A stretch of DNA of 64,000 bases from Promethearchaeia archaeon (GTDB lineage: Archaea > Asgardarchaeota > Lokiarchaeia > Sigyniarchaeales > SOKP01): positions 1 to 64,000 of the forward strand of contig JAHQWL010000102.1 of assembly GCA_029856155.1 (NCBI GenBank). The letters run 5' to 3'. Below the pieces are notes generated by a model. It did not search any database, was not told the origin of the DNA, and saw only the letters and a list, made by a program, of their open reading frames with translations. How positions within the stretch are numbered: the stretch's first letter is position 1; the number at the start of each line of letters is the position of its first letter. This document shows positions 46,638 through 55,580 of this stretch, piece after piece. A program made the translations under genes and the position numbers.

Positions 46638-46792
46638 TGTTTTTTACCAAGAATTTGTTTTTATCAAGTTGAAAACTATTTACCAATTAATATAAATTAA
46701 TCGATAAAATAATTTCATCGCCATTCCTATAAAAAATTTATCAATATAAAGTAAGAGAGTTTTATGTAACAGAAATGAAGCTTTATCTTATA

Positions 46793-46954
46793 TTACACAA
46801 ATTTTTTGCCATCTTCTTTTAGAGGAAAGGGTAAGATATCAGGATCGCTAATTTCATGACCGCACATAGGACACACAGTCCTATCATTTTCATTTTTTGT
46901 ACTTAAAGATCTGAAGCTAAAGCCACAAGCGGGACAAATTATCACTTCACTCAT
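46793..46954 (-). CDS. Small zinc-ribbon protein
   Basis: 53 residues (55 if the ATG at 46960 is used). Two CxxC pairs (CPAC and CPMC) form a rubredoxin/zinc-ribbon-like site, and the tail is PLKEDGKKFV. AAAGGA lies about 12 bases before the longer start. It stands in the 46638-46990 spacer between the Ig-like gene and the glycerate kinase. Likely a metal-binding accessory protein, function unknown. Confidence 0.7.
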   Translation of the reverse strand: MSEVIICPACGFSFRSLSTKNENDRTVCPMCGHEISDPDILPFPLKEDGKKFV

Positions 46955-46990
46955 TTTCATTACTTTTATTAAATCCTTTAATATTTAAAT

Positions 46991-48412
46991 TTAATTTGAA
47001 AAAAGAATCAAGATTATATCATTTACATTACAACCAGTTGGTCCTGTTATCAATTCCGTTCCTAACTCCTTGAAGAAGCTATTTGAATCATTATTTTCTA
47101 AAAACACCTCGGGATCAATATTTTTTATAATCATTTGTTCCAACACATAATTATCAACTAAAGCCCCCATTGCTTTACTATTTCCTTCAATGCCATCAAG
47201 ATTTACTCCAATGATTACAAAATTATAATTTAGTTTTTTAGTTTTTATATTATTTAGGAAACTTAAAAGCATTTCTTGGTTCCTACCTCCAATACCATTC
47301 CCTTTAATTGAAACCGTTAATTCTCCTGTTCCAATTAAAGCACTCTTTTCTAATTTTTCTTGGTTTGAGTAATTTTCTAAATGTTGTAACATTAAGGCAT
47401 AGAGTGATTTTCCAAATTCTCTAACCTCTCCGATTACATTGTTAGAGAAATAAATGACAGTATATCCTTTACTTTTTAAGAAAAATTTTATTTCTTCAAC
47501 CGCAGAAGTCACACTTCCAATTAAATAATTATGAACATTTGTAAAACATGGATCATAGGGTTTTGGATTTTCTAATCTATGATTTGATAACCCTTTTTCT
47601 AAATATTCTTTTATGGAGTTAGGAATTTTATTTAAAAGATCATATTTTTTTAAAAATTCAAGGGCATCTTTAAATGTAGTATTATCGGGTACTGTAGGTC
47701 CAGAAGCAATCGCATCTAAATTATCTCCAACGACATCTGAAATGATTAAAGAAATTAAGGTGGCTCCACTTGATTTATATAATTTCTTTGCAAGGTTACC
47801 ACCTTTAAAATCTGATAAATGTTTTCTAATAGTGTTAATCTCGTGAATTGACACTGCAGAAGATAAGAGTAGGGAATTAATTTTTTGTAAATCCTCAAGG
47901 TTTATACTTTGTCTTGGTAAAGGAAGTAAAGCAGAGCCTCCTCCAGAAATTAAACAAAAGATAAGATCATTATCAGTTGAATTCTCAACAATTTCCATCA
48001 TAGATTTAGTTCCTTTAAATCCACTTTCATTTGGAATAGGATGGGAAGCAATATTGATGGAAATTTTACTCTCTATAAACAATTCTTGGTTTTCCGTATT
48101 TTTTGGTATGTTAATAATCCCCTCATAATCAATATCTATAAAACTTTTCAAGTATCTTTCAAGAGACAATGCCATCTCAGCAGCTGCTTTACCACCACCA
48201 ATTATGTAAATTTTTTTAAATTTTAATAAATCAAACTCATCGTTTTGAATTAATAATTTGCCATTTTGTATTTTAAGTGATTTTTCCATCATGTTTTTAG
48301 GTTTTACAGCATTAATGGATTTCTCAATTGCTTGAAGTCCAGTTTCTCTTAAAGATAATTGATTTTTATCCAAATCATCAAAAAGCAGTTGAGAAGTATT
48401 TTTAAGGTACAA
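46991..48412 (-). CDS. Glycerate 2-kinase (MOFRL family)
   Basis: 473 residues, family length. Motifs: IIGGGKAAAEMA, ISGGGSALLPLP, SDVVGDNLDAIASGPTVPDNT, and TGELTVSIKGNGIGGRNQEMLLSF in the MOFRL domain. It phosphorylates D-glycerate to 2-phosphoglycerate, linking serine, glycerate or sugar breakdown to glycolysis. The start is TTG 48412; ATG codons within ~40 residues are alternatives. Upstream the 48413-48753 spacer is empty. Confidence 0.92.
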   Translation of the reverse strand: MYLKNTSQLLFDDLDKNQLSLRETGLQAIEKSINAVKPKNMMEKSLKIQNGKLLIQNDEFDLLKFKKIYIIGGGKAAAEMALSLERYLKSFIDIDYEGIINIPKNTENQELFIESKISINIASHPIPNESGFKGTKSMMEIVENSTDNDLIFCLISGGGSALLPLPRQSINLEDLQKINSLLLSSAVSIHEINTIRKHLSDFKGGNLAKKLYKSSGATLISLIISDVVGDNLDAIASGPTVPDNTTFKDALEFLKKYDLLNKIPNSIKEYLEKGLSNHRLENPKPYDPCFTNVHNYLIGSVTSAVEEIKFFLKSKGYTVIYFSNNVIGEVREFGKSLYALMLQHLENYSNQEKLEKSALIGTGELTVSIKGNGIGGRNQEMLLSFLNNIKTKKLNYNFVIIGVNLDGIEGNSKAMGALVDNYVLEQMIIKNIDPEVFLENNDSNSFFKELGTELITGPTGCNVNDIILILFSN

Positions 48413-48753
48413 TTACAACACGTCGGTATTCGGATATTTTTTGTAATATATGGAGGATTTATTAAATACATATGAGAATTTCTGATAAATAATCCTTTCC
48501 AATTTAATAATTTATTTGTATAAAATTTATCTTAGGTACAGTTATTCCTAAAGAAGGTAGCTAAATTCATGAATAGTATTTGATCTTATTTAATTTATCT
48601 GCAAATTTTTATGTGTGTTTTTAGTTCGATGCGTTATTAAAAAATTCTTGCTTTTAATGAACTTTAAATAGATCTAGTTTTACTAAGTATTTGTTCTTGA
48701 TATTAATTTTAGGTAATCTATTTAATATTGATGAGTAGAATTTAATATAAGAT
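48413..48753. other. Empty spacer
   Basis: Divergent region between the glycerate kinase and the second GTPase; no gene, tRNA or clear repeat. Promoters for both directions must lie here. Confidence 0.4.
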
Positions 48754-50109
48754 ATGCTGAGACAAGTAGTTGTACTCCAAGGAAATGATATTATTTATAG
48801 AAGAGTTTATGGAAATGCTTTGAATAATTCTGAGATTGAGGATATCAGTATTAAGATTATAAGGGAGTCAAAAAGAACCCTTGGTAAAACAACAGGATAT
48901 TTTGATTTTATAAAATTTAGAGTGTCTTATGATGTTGAGCTTGAAAATAATTTAATTTTTCTTTTTATAACAGGATTAATGGACGATTTTTATAGAGCAA
49001 TAAAAACTCAGTTGATGAATTTTAAAAATCTATTCCTACACCGTTTTATTATTAACTTAAAGGATATAAAATCAACGGATTTAGAATTTAAAGGAATTAA
49101 TGTAGCTCTTGATGAAATGCATAGAAATTTAAAGCCTAAAATTGCTGTGGTAGGTTTTGCGGGAGTTGGTAAAACAACGATAAAAAAACTAATAAAAATG
49201 GATGAGATTCCACTTCAACACATTCCGACTATTACAGGGGAAATTGCTACTATTAAAATAGGAAAACTTTTTTTTCGATTGTTTGATTTTGCTGGTCAAG
49301 AACAATTTAAATTTCTTTGGAAAGGATTTATAAAAGAAAGCGACGCAGTGCTTATTGTAACGGATTCTACACTAAAAAATGTCGAGAAAAGTAAATTCTT
49401 TTTAGATTTAAAAGTTAAAGAAGTTCCTCATGCTCGACCAGCAATTATTGGAAATAAGCAAGATCTACCCAATGCATTGAGTGTACAAGAGATTGAAACT
49501 CTCACGGGGTTAAAAACTTATCCAATGGTAGCGAATAGGAAGGAAAATCGCAATAAAATGATTCGAATTATCGCAGATATATTAGATATGAGTACAGAAG
49601 ACTCTCCGTTATTGAATGAATTGTTTAAGAATACTGACTTAAGTTATGAAACATTATTCGGGTTAGAAGAAGAAACCGGTCAGGAAGATTCCTTGATAAG
49701 AACTGAAGAACTGGTTCCTATGAAAACTACTTATATTGAGAATAATATCAATATTATTGATACTAGTCAACGGATAGATCAAATTATTTCGGAAAATGTT
49801 GTAGTAGAACCAACATTCTTTAAAGGAGCTAAAGTAATTGAAGAAAATCTAAAAATTCCCATTGAGAATGCTTTAATTTCTTCTGATTTATATATCGATT
49901 TTATGAAGACTAACTCATTTACAATAAAAGAGAAATTAGGGATTTTATTTACAGCAATTAATTGTTTCTTTCTTACAAAAACCATGCCAAAAATATATCC
50001 AAAATTCAGTTCCTTTTTAAAAATTTTCAAAATGGATGTTTTTAACTCTAAAGAAATTAATACAATTAGGAAATATTATACAAAGATTTTAAGAAACGTA
50101 AAGAATTGA
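48754..50109 (+). CDS. Longin/roadblock-like domain fused to an Arf/Rab-like GTPase
   Basis: 451 residues. The N-terminal ~125 residues look longin-like (MLRQVVVLQGNDIIYRRVYGNAL). The GTPase core (~128-272) has G1 GFAGVGKT (134-141), a switch I threonine in PTITGE, G3 FDFAGQEQF (D178), and G4 NKQD (234-237). G5 is degenerate (ANRKEN instead of ETSAK). NKQD and the short G domain are Arf-like. A ~175-residue C-terminal extension has no motif. Distinct from the Rab-like fusion at 12460. Probably a signalling GTPase of the Asgard expansion. Confidence 0.88.
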   Translation: MLRQVVVLQGNDIIYRRVYGNALNNSEIEDISIKIIRESKRTLGKTTGYFDFIKFRVSYDVELENNLIFLFITGLMDDFYRAIKTQLMNFKNLFLHRFIINLKDIKSTDLEFKGINVALDEMHRNLKPKIAVVGFAGVGKTTIKKLIKMDEIPLQHIPTITGEIATIKIGKLFFRLFDFAGQEQFKFLWKGFIKESDAVLIVTDSTLKNVEKSKFFLDLKVKEVPHARPAIIGNKQDLPNALSVQEIETLTGLKTYPMVANRKENRNKMIRIIADILDMSTEDSPLLNELFKNTDLSYETLFGLEEETGQEDSLIRTEELVPMKTTYIENNINIIDTSQRIDQIISENVVVEPTFFKGAKVIEENLKIPIENALISSDLYIDFMKTNSFTIKEKLGILFTAINCFFLTKTMPKIYPKFSSFLKIFKMDVFNSKEINTIRKYYTKILRNVKN

Positions 50110-50143
50110 AATTTTAAAAAAATTAAGAGTAAAGAACTTCAAT

Positions 50144-52195
50144 TTAACGTTTGATATATTTTATTTTAAAAGAATTTAATTTGCCATCTTTAACGATTAT
50201 TTCTCTATATCCCCCTGCAGTATCGGGGTTTCTATAGCTACCTAATCCTAAAGCGGGGGTTTGCACTACAAAAGGTCCATTCTCCTTTATACTTTTTGCT
50301 TCGGAATATATTTCAGAATAATTATCATAATATATTGCTGCTGGGTTTTCAATTTTTTTTAACCTGAATGGAGGAGCATCATACACACTAGTTTTTTTCT
50401 CGGGATTTTCTAACCTAAATTCCAATGAATCATGAGTATGACCAGCAAGAGTCAAAATACAATAATTTTTACAGAAATCAACAATTTTTTCCCAATTTGA
50501 TGAAATTGATCCATATTTCATATTAAATACACCATCAATTCGCGCTGCTGAAATAGGCTTTCCTAATTTTTTAATCAATGATTCTTTAAACTCATTTAAC
50601 TTTTGTGTAATAAATCGACTCCCTTTTTTTTCAAATATATTAATAGTATACTTTTTACCTCCAGAATTTAACGGTGGTCCATGCAAAAAAAGAAAAGTGT
50701 TAGTATCGTTTTTAATTACGTTATTAATCAAATTTTCTAAATATTTTATTTGCTTATATGAAACTCCGGTTACGGACGGATGACCAGTAATTAGATCTCT
50801 TACATTTTTAAAAGAATCAGAACCCGTATTTAAGATAATAAACAAGTTATTTCCAAGCTTAATAGAAAAGTCAAAAGAAGAATTAATTTCTGTTAAATAC
50901 CCTTTTAAAGCTAAGGAGGTTTTTGTTAAGGCGGTAATAGGAGAGGCAGAAAATAATTCATTCAATGCAATTGCTTCAGAAGCATTTAGACCAATCTTCT
51001 TGTACATCTCAGCCCATGTGAGATCATAATGAAAAGGACGATAATCATGATTCCCTAAGGTTGTAAAAATTGGACAATTTAATTCTTCACCACGAACTAC
51101 TCCTTTAAATTTCTCTTTAGATGGTATATTCAAGATTGTATTTTTGAAAGTTAACCAATTACTATCGTCATAGTTAAATTCGTTCGATTTACGAAGTTTC
51201 TTAGATAATCTACTCAAAACTGTATAATCAACAATATCTCCGGTTATTACAATGAAATCTAATTCATTCTTAAGCACTTTCCTATTCATCAGTTTTATAA
51301 ATCTTCTAAATTGATTATTTGGATTAATTAAACGCTTTCTTAAGGGAATTTTCATTTCTGAGAGTATGCTTTCTTCTTTCTTTATTTTCTTTTTGATTTT
51401 CAACTTTTTTCTTACAGTTTCAAAAAAATCATCTACATTCTCTTTAATTGAGGATTCTGTCCATTTTTTAACAATTCCATAAATTTTGTCATTTCTTTCT
51501 GCTAAGTGTAGATCTGTAGCATGAACAAATGTAAAATCTTCCCATTTTTGCTTGGAAATTACAAGGGAATGATAGTTTATTTGGTGATTAGCGCTATATA
51601 CATCAAACATAACAAAATTTCGTTCCTTTAGAAATTTCAGGACTTCCTTATTTAGAGTAAATTCGATAGTCACCTTATAAAATTTATTTAATTCGCCAAA
51701 TACATGATTTTTTATTAAAAATTCTTGTGGATTCAAATTATTTGTTGTAGAGACATTTTGAATTGGGATTATAGAAGAATTTTCAACATTTATTACTTTA
51801 GGAAAAATAGGATCCCCTCTATGTAGTCGTGATTTTAATTCTTTCAGTCGTTTTAAATTTATATCTAAATCTTTTCCAGTTTTTAATATACCTTCAAAAA
51901 ACTTTCTTCTTTTTTTTTTAGCTCTTTTCTCCCTCCACTTTGAGAATAATCCTTTTGGCTTTTTCACGAAGATTAGTTTATAGGACCATTTATAATCATA
52001 TAAGGGAACTAAAGATATCTGGTTTTGAATGGATTTGGTAAAAGTCTCTAAATCATAATGATCAGAAATAAATAAGAAATGAACTTGAAAATCTTTATTT
52101 TTTAATTTATTATTTATTTTTAAAATTGATGGATGTCCCAAGTTTGGATTTATTAAAATTGATTTGCTTATTTTTTCTAGTGCTGGTGTAGTCAA
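50144..52195 (-). CDS. Calcineurin-like phosphoesterase
   Basis: 683 residues. Metal motifs in order: HATDLHLA (DxH), ITGDIVD (GDxxD), LGNHDYRP (GNHD), FLHGPP, and LAGHTHDS (GHTH). The N-terminal ~215 residues are an extra beta-rich domain. There is no clear signal peptide. Hydrolyses a phospho-ester, substrate unknown; candidates in this superfamily are nucleotides, lipids and phosphoproteins. It sits convergent to the GTPase at 48754. Confidence 0.9.
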   Translation of the reverse strand: MTTPALEKISKSILINPNLGHPSILKINNKLKNKDFQVHFLFISDHYDLETFTKSIQNQISLVPLYDYKWSYKLIFVKKPKGLFSKWREKRAKKKRRKFFEGILKTGKDLDINLKRLKELKSRLHRGDPIFPKVINVENSSIIPIQNVSTTNNLNPQEFLIKNHVFGELNKFYKVTIEFTLNKEVLKFLKERNFVMFDVYSANHQINYHSLVISKQKWEDFTFVHATDLHLAERNDKIYGIVKKWTESSIKENVDDFFETVRKKLKIKKKIKKEESILSEMKIPLRKRLINPNNQFRRFIKLMNRKVLKNELDFIVITGDIVDYTVLSRLSKKLRKSNEFNYDDSNWLTFKNTILNIPSKEKFKGVVRGEELNCPIFTTLGNHDYRPFHYDLTWAEMYKKIGLNASEAIALNELFSASPITALTKTSLALKGYLTEINSSFDFSIKLGNNLFIILNTGSDSFKNVRDLITGHPSVTGVSYKQIKYLENLINNVIKNDTNTFLFLHGPPLNSGGKKYTINIFEKKGSRFITQKLNEFKESLIKKLGKPISAARIDGVFNMKYGSISSNWEKIVDFCKNYCILTLAGHTHDSLEFRLENPEKKTSVYDAPPFRLKKIENPAAIYYDNYSEIYSEAKSIKENGPFVVQTPALGLGSYRNPDTAGGYREIIVKDGKLNSFKIKYIKR

Positions 52196-52312
52196 TTTTC
52201 AAGGATTATTATATTAAAAAGCTAATTAATGCAGGTATTTCAAATTTTTATACTAATATATACTAAATAATTTCGCGTTAAAAATATAATTAAGTCTCTA
52301 CTATTGAATTTT

Positions 52313-52344
52313 AGGACCCCTCTATGTTAGGACCCCTCTATGTT
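52313..52344. repeat. 16-bp tandem duplication at the 3' end of the LSm gene
   Basis: AGGACCCCTCTATGTT occurs twice in direct succession (52313-52328 and 52329-52344). The second copy encodes the last codons and stop of the LSm gene, so the first is a duplicated 3' end. Confidence 0.85.
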
Positions 52345-52608
52345 AGCGAGATTTACAAAGATGACATTATCTCCTCTAATTACACAATTTCCTATGTTTT
52401 CGTGTTCTTCTCTAATGTTGCCTTCATCATCTTGATATTCAAAAATCTGACTGGTTTCTTCAAGATAGAGATTTAAGTGTTCGTCGAATCCACCTAAACG
52501 CCCCCTAAACAATCGATTACGCTTTACTTTAATAAGAATTATTTCATTAATAGAGGACTTCAAATAATCAATTGGACGATTTGATCTTGAATAACTTTCA
52601 CGTGACAT
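52327..52608 (-). CDS. LSm (Sm-like) RNA-binding protein
   Basis: 93 residues. Sm1 (NEIILIKVKRNRLFRGRLGGFDEHLNLYL) and Sm2 (IRGDNVIFVNL) motifs are present, with a short N-terminal Ser/Arg-rich extension (MSRESYSRSNRP). Archaeal LSm proteins form heptameric or hexameric rings binding U-rich RNA and small RNAs. It has a separate transcript. Confidence 0.92.
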   Translation of the reverse strand: MSRESYSRSNRPIDYLKSSINEIILIKVKRNRLFRGRLGGFDEHLNLYLEETSQIFEYQDDEGNIREEHENIGNCVIRGDNVIFVNLANIEGS

Positions 52609-52777
52609 TATTAATTAAACTCTGAAAAAACAATTATTCATAAAAAAATATTTATAATTACTTTATGAATAAATTAAAATTAAAACCTTTTGATTATTTT
52701 TATAGTTTTATACTTAAATACTCACATAAAAACCGACGATTAAATTGTCTAATGAAGAAAAAGAGAAAGACTGATTA

Positions 52778-52897
52778 ATGACTTATTGTGCTATGAATTG
52801 TCAAGCAGAAATATCAATTGAAAGAGCAATAATAATCGAGGGTCAATGCTTCTGTTTTATTTTTTGTGTAGCATATTATATAAGCACTCTCAGTTAA
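52778..52897 (+). CDS. Possible 39-residue cysteine-rich protein
   Basis: Reads MTYCAMNCQAEISIERA...; C4, C8, C24, C26 and C30 could make a small zinc knuckle. It ends at TAA 52897, about 90 bases before the tRNA. No strong Shine-Dalgarno. The other bases of 52609-52984 show nothing. Confidence 0.35.
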   Translation: MTYCAMNCQAEISIERAIIIEGQCFCFIFCVAYYISTLS

Positions 52898-52984
52898 TAC
52901 CTTAATTTTATTTCAGTAGAGATATTCATTTAACTTTTTATTATATTATACTTTTATAAAATTATACTAAAACTAAATAATTTT

Positions 52985-53090
52985 AGGCCCGTGGCCCAGT
53001 CTGGATAAGATTGCTAGCATTTTGCGACCAATGAAAAGCAGCGCCCTCCTAAGGCGAAGATCGGGGGTTCAAATCCCCTCGGGCCTGCCA
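52985..53090 (+). tRNA. tRNA-Arg (anticodon CCT), with ~28-base intron or insertion by the D-arm
   Basis: Acceptor strand AGGCCCG (52985-52991) pairs with CGGGCCT near the 3' end, followed by G and an encoded CCA (53088-53090). T-arm GGGGG-TTCAAAT-CCCCT. Anticodon loop CTCCTAA between GCGCC and GGCGA gives anticodon CCT. The gene is about 30 bases longer than normal. The excess lies between the D-loop (CAGTCTGGATAAG) and the anticodon stem. Removing about 53010-53037 restores a GCC/GGC D-stem, so an intron at a non-canonical position is likely; the exact splice sites are uncertain. Confidence 0.8.
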
Positions 53091-53131
53091 TTTTTCATTT
53101 TTGAAACTTTTTAAATTATCAATTTTTCTTT

Positions 53132-55084
53132 ATGGTAATGAACGAAAAATATGTTACTGACCTATCTTATTTAAAAATAGTAGTGAAGCCAAGCCTGCCA
53201 AAATTCGTACGATCATTAAATAAAATTATAATGAGACATGGAACTGTTCCCTTAGTGAAAATTTTGGGAATTTTTTTAGGGTTAGGGTATGCTAAGAATG
53301 GTGTCAAAAGGTATCCTGAATGTATTGTAAAATTAAAAGATGGAACAAGATTAGCAACAGATGTATATATTCCAAAAAAGGTCTATAAGAAAAAAAGCAA
53401 ATGTCCAACAATATTAGTACGATTACCATATTGGAAGGATACTATGAGTATTTTAGGCTATGCATATGCCACTTTTGGATTCGTAACAATAATTCAAGAT
53501 ATACGAGGAACCGGACACTCAAGTGGATTCAATTATTATTTATTCACAGAAAGAGAAGACGGATTGGATACTTTGAAATGGATCTCTAAACAATATTGGT
53601 ACAATGGGAAAATAGGCATGGCAGGAGCAAGTTATTTTGGTATAACTCAACTGGCAGTATCTTGGGATAATGACTATTTAACTTGTATCGCTCCAGCAAT
53701 TACATCAACGCTAAATTTATGGCAAAATAATGGAGGACTCGAAATTCATGCCTTAACGACTTCTATTTACAGAATAATGGTCAATATTGCATCATATAGA
53801 GAAGCCCCTGATGTAGATACGTTAACAGATTTAATGTATGAGAGATATATAAATCCTAGATATGGTTTATTTAATGACCCAATTAAAAAAAAGAGTCGGA
53901 TTAAATTATCTGAATTAAAAGGGAAATCTATTAAAAAAGTTCAAGATCTTCTAGTAGCTTTTTATAATATAGATAACTTTAATCCCTCTAAACGTAGCCT
54001 CGAAATTTATTATAAATTTTTAAATGATTTCTTAATTACACGAGGTTTAGATAAGGACTCATACAAAATGTCTGGATTCTTAGAGATGGATAATAAAAAG
54101 TTTTCACAACCTGCTTTTATGCTAGCTGGATGGCAGGATATGTTTTTTGAAAAACAATTAGAAGATTTTATCGAAATTAAAAATAACGCTATTGGTGATG
54201 CTAGAAAATATTCAAAATTGCTTATAGGGTCGTGGGCTCATGGTGCGAGTGGTCATCCTGAAAGTCGCATTAGAAATGCCGGAATGTTAAGATTTTATAA
54301 AGAATTTTTAAATCTTGCCTGGAACCGTCATTGGTTGATGGGAGATATGAATGCTTTCCCTGATATAAATAAACCTTCTATAAAGTATTGGGTTATGGGG
54401 AAAAATATTTGGAGATACACAGAGAAGTGGCCACCTGAAAATAGTGATTATAAAAAATTATATATTCATTCTGTAAGAGGAGCAAATAGTCTAAAAGGAG
54501 ATGGTGTATTAGATTTCAAAGAACCAATTAATGAATCAGAGGATACATATACTTTTGATCCTATGGATCCAGTTATTACAAAAGGAGGAAGGAACTTAGG
54601 GATTTTAAAAGGAGCTCAAAATCAAAAAGATGCCGAAAAACGAAGAGATGTCTTAATCTACTCTACTAAGCCTTTAAAAGAAGGATTAGAAATAACTGGT
54701 GCTGTAAGGATGATACTTTTTGCTTCCTCATCAGCGAAAGATACTGATTTCACGATCAAATTAATAGACGTTTATCCTCGAGGAAAAGCGATAAATATTT
54801 TAGATGCGGGAATCAGGGCAAGATTTAGAAATAATGAAGATATTCCTTCCCTTATTGAGCCAAGGAAAATCTATAAGTATGAGATAGAATTGGGAAATAC
54901 ATCTAATTATTTTAGGAAAGGACATCGAATACGAATAGAAATAACCTCAAGTAATTTTCCACGATTTGATATAAATTCAAATTTAGGAGGAGAAGGTCAA
55001 CCAGGAGATTACATCATAGCTAAACAGAAAATCTATCATACAGGAGAATTTCCAAGTCATCTTCTAATTCCTATTTTAAAATAG
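53132..55084 (+). CDS. S15/CocE-type alpha/beta hydrolase
   Basis: 650 residues. Catalytic serine S167 in AGASYFGITQ, likely Asp in LAGWQDMFF and His in GSWAHGASG. The N-terminal hydrolase is followed by a C-terminal jelly-roll (IRIEITSSNFPRFDIN) as in X-Pro dipeptidyl-peptidases and cocaine esterases. It would hydrolyse peptide or ester bonds. No obvious signal peptide, so probably cytoplasmic. Start at ATG 53132 (a second ATG at 53138). It follows the tRNA by 41 bases. Confidence 0.9.
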   Translation: MVMNEKYVTDLSYLKIVVKPSLPKFVRSLNKIIMRHGTVPLVKILGIFLGLGYAKNGVKRYPECIVKLKDGTRLATDVYIPKKVYKKKSKCPTILVRLPYWKDTMSILGYAYATFGFVTIIQDIRGTGHSSGFNYYLFTEREDGLDTLKWISKQYWYNGKIGMAGASYFGITQLAVSWDNDYLTCIAPAITSTLNLWQNNGGLEIHALTTSIYRIMVNIASYREAPDVDTLTDLMYERYINPRYGLFNDPIKKKSRIKLSELKGKSIKKVQDLLVAFYNIDNFNPSKRSLEIYYKFLNDFLITRGLDKDSYKMSGFLEMDNKKFSQPAFMLAGWQDMFFEKQLEDFIEIKNNAIGDARKYSKLLIGSWAHGASGHPESRIRNAGMLRFYKEFLNLAWNRHWLMGDMNAFPDINKPSIKYWVMGKNIWRYTEKWPPENSDYKKLYIHSVRGANSLKGDGVLDFKEPINESEDTYTFDPMDPVITKGGRNLGILKGAQNQKDAEKRRDVLIYSTKPLKEGLEITGAVRMILFASSSAKDTDFTIKLIDVYPRGKAINILDAGIRARFRNNEDIPSLIEPRKIYKYEIELGNTSNYFRKGHRIRIEITSSNFPRFDINSNLGGEGQPGDYIIAKQKIYHTGEFPSHLLIPILK

Positions 55085-55105
55085 CAGATTATGGAATAAG
55101 GGCAT

Positions 55106-55393
55106 CTAAAATACTTTTTCATAATATACCTTTAACTTATTACCAAATATCTTTATAATCTCTTGTAAAGACAATTCTAAATCAAGATCTCCTACCATCT
55201 TTCCGTTCTCATTACTTAGATAAGTATCTTTTTGTTTAAGTTTTAATTCTTTTAATAATAAACCATATATCTCATTAAATTTTTTTCCCAAATTCGATCT
55301 AGATAATGAAACCTTTTTTATTTCCCCACTCTGAATTATCTTAAATGATATAAACTCATTAATATGATTATTTATATCATCCATATCTCTCAA
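55106..55393 (-). CDS. Ubiquitin-fold (beta-grasp) candidate
   Basis: 95 residues. Predicted order strand-strand-helix-strand-strand matches ubiquitin: FKIIQSGE, IKKVSLS, the helix FNEIYGLLLKELKL, DTYLSNENGKMV, then LSLQEIIKIF and KLKVYYE. The turn GKMVGDLDLELSL resembles the ubiquitin G-K-x-L-x-D-x-x-T-L segment. The C-terminus is KVF with no GG, so it cannot be conjugated in the ubiquitin manner unless modified. A YukD/EsaB-like or EF-1-like partner role is also possible. It is convergent to the S15 hydrolase and near the AOR-MoaD operon. Function unknown. Confidence 0.55.
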   Translation of the reverse strand: MRDMDDINNHINEFISFKIIQSGEIKKVSLSRSNLGKKFNEIYGLLLKELKLKQKDTYLSNENGKMVGDLDLELSLQEIIKIFGNKLKVYYEKVF

Positions 55394-55580
55394 AAAGTAA
55401 TAAACTTAGATTTGTATTAAATTTACTATTTATCTTATATTTAATTAATTTAAAAATTCGACTTAATTGTTAAGAAGGAAAAGAAGTCAAATTTATCGTT
55501 ATTACAGTTTGTACATAACGAACCGTTTAAATAAAACTGAAATACTATTATTATTTGCCTAAAAAAAAGAGGTGAAAAAT

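Noticed and set aside
52985..53090. Reading the long tRNA as a type II (Leu/Ser) tRNA with a long variable arm
   Set aside because: The extra bases lie before the anticodon loop, not between anticodon and T-arms; the variable loop is a normal 5 bases.
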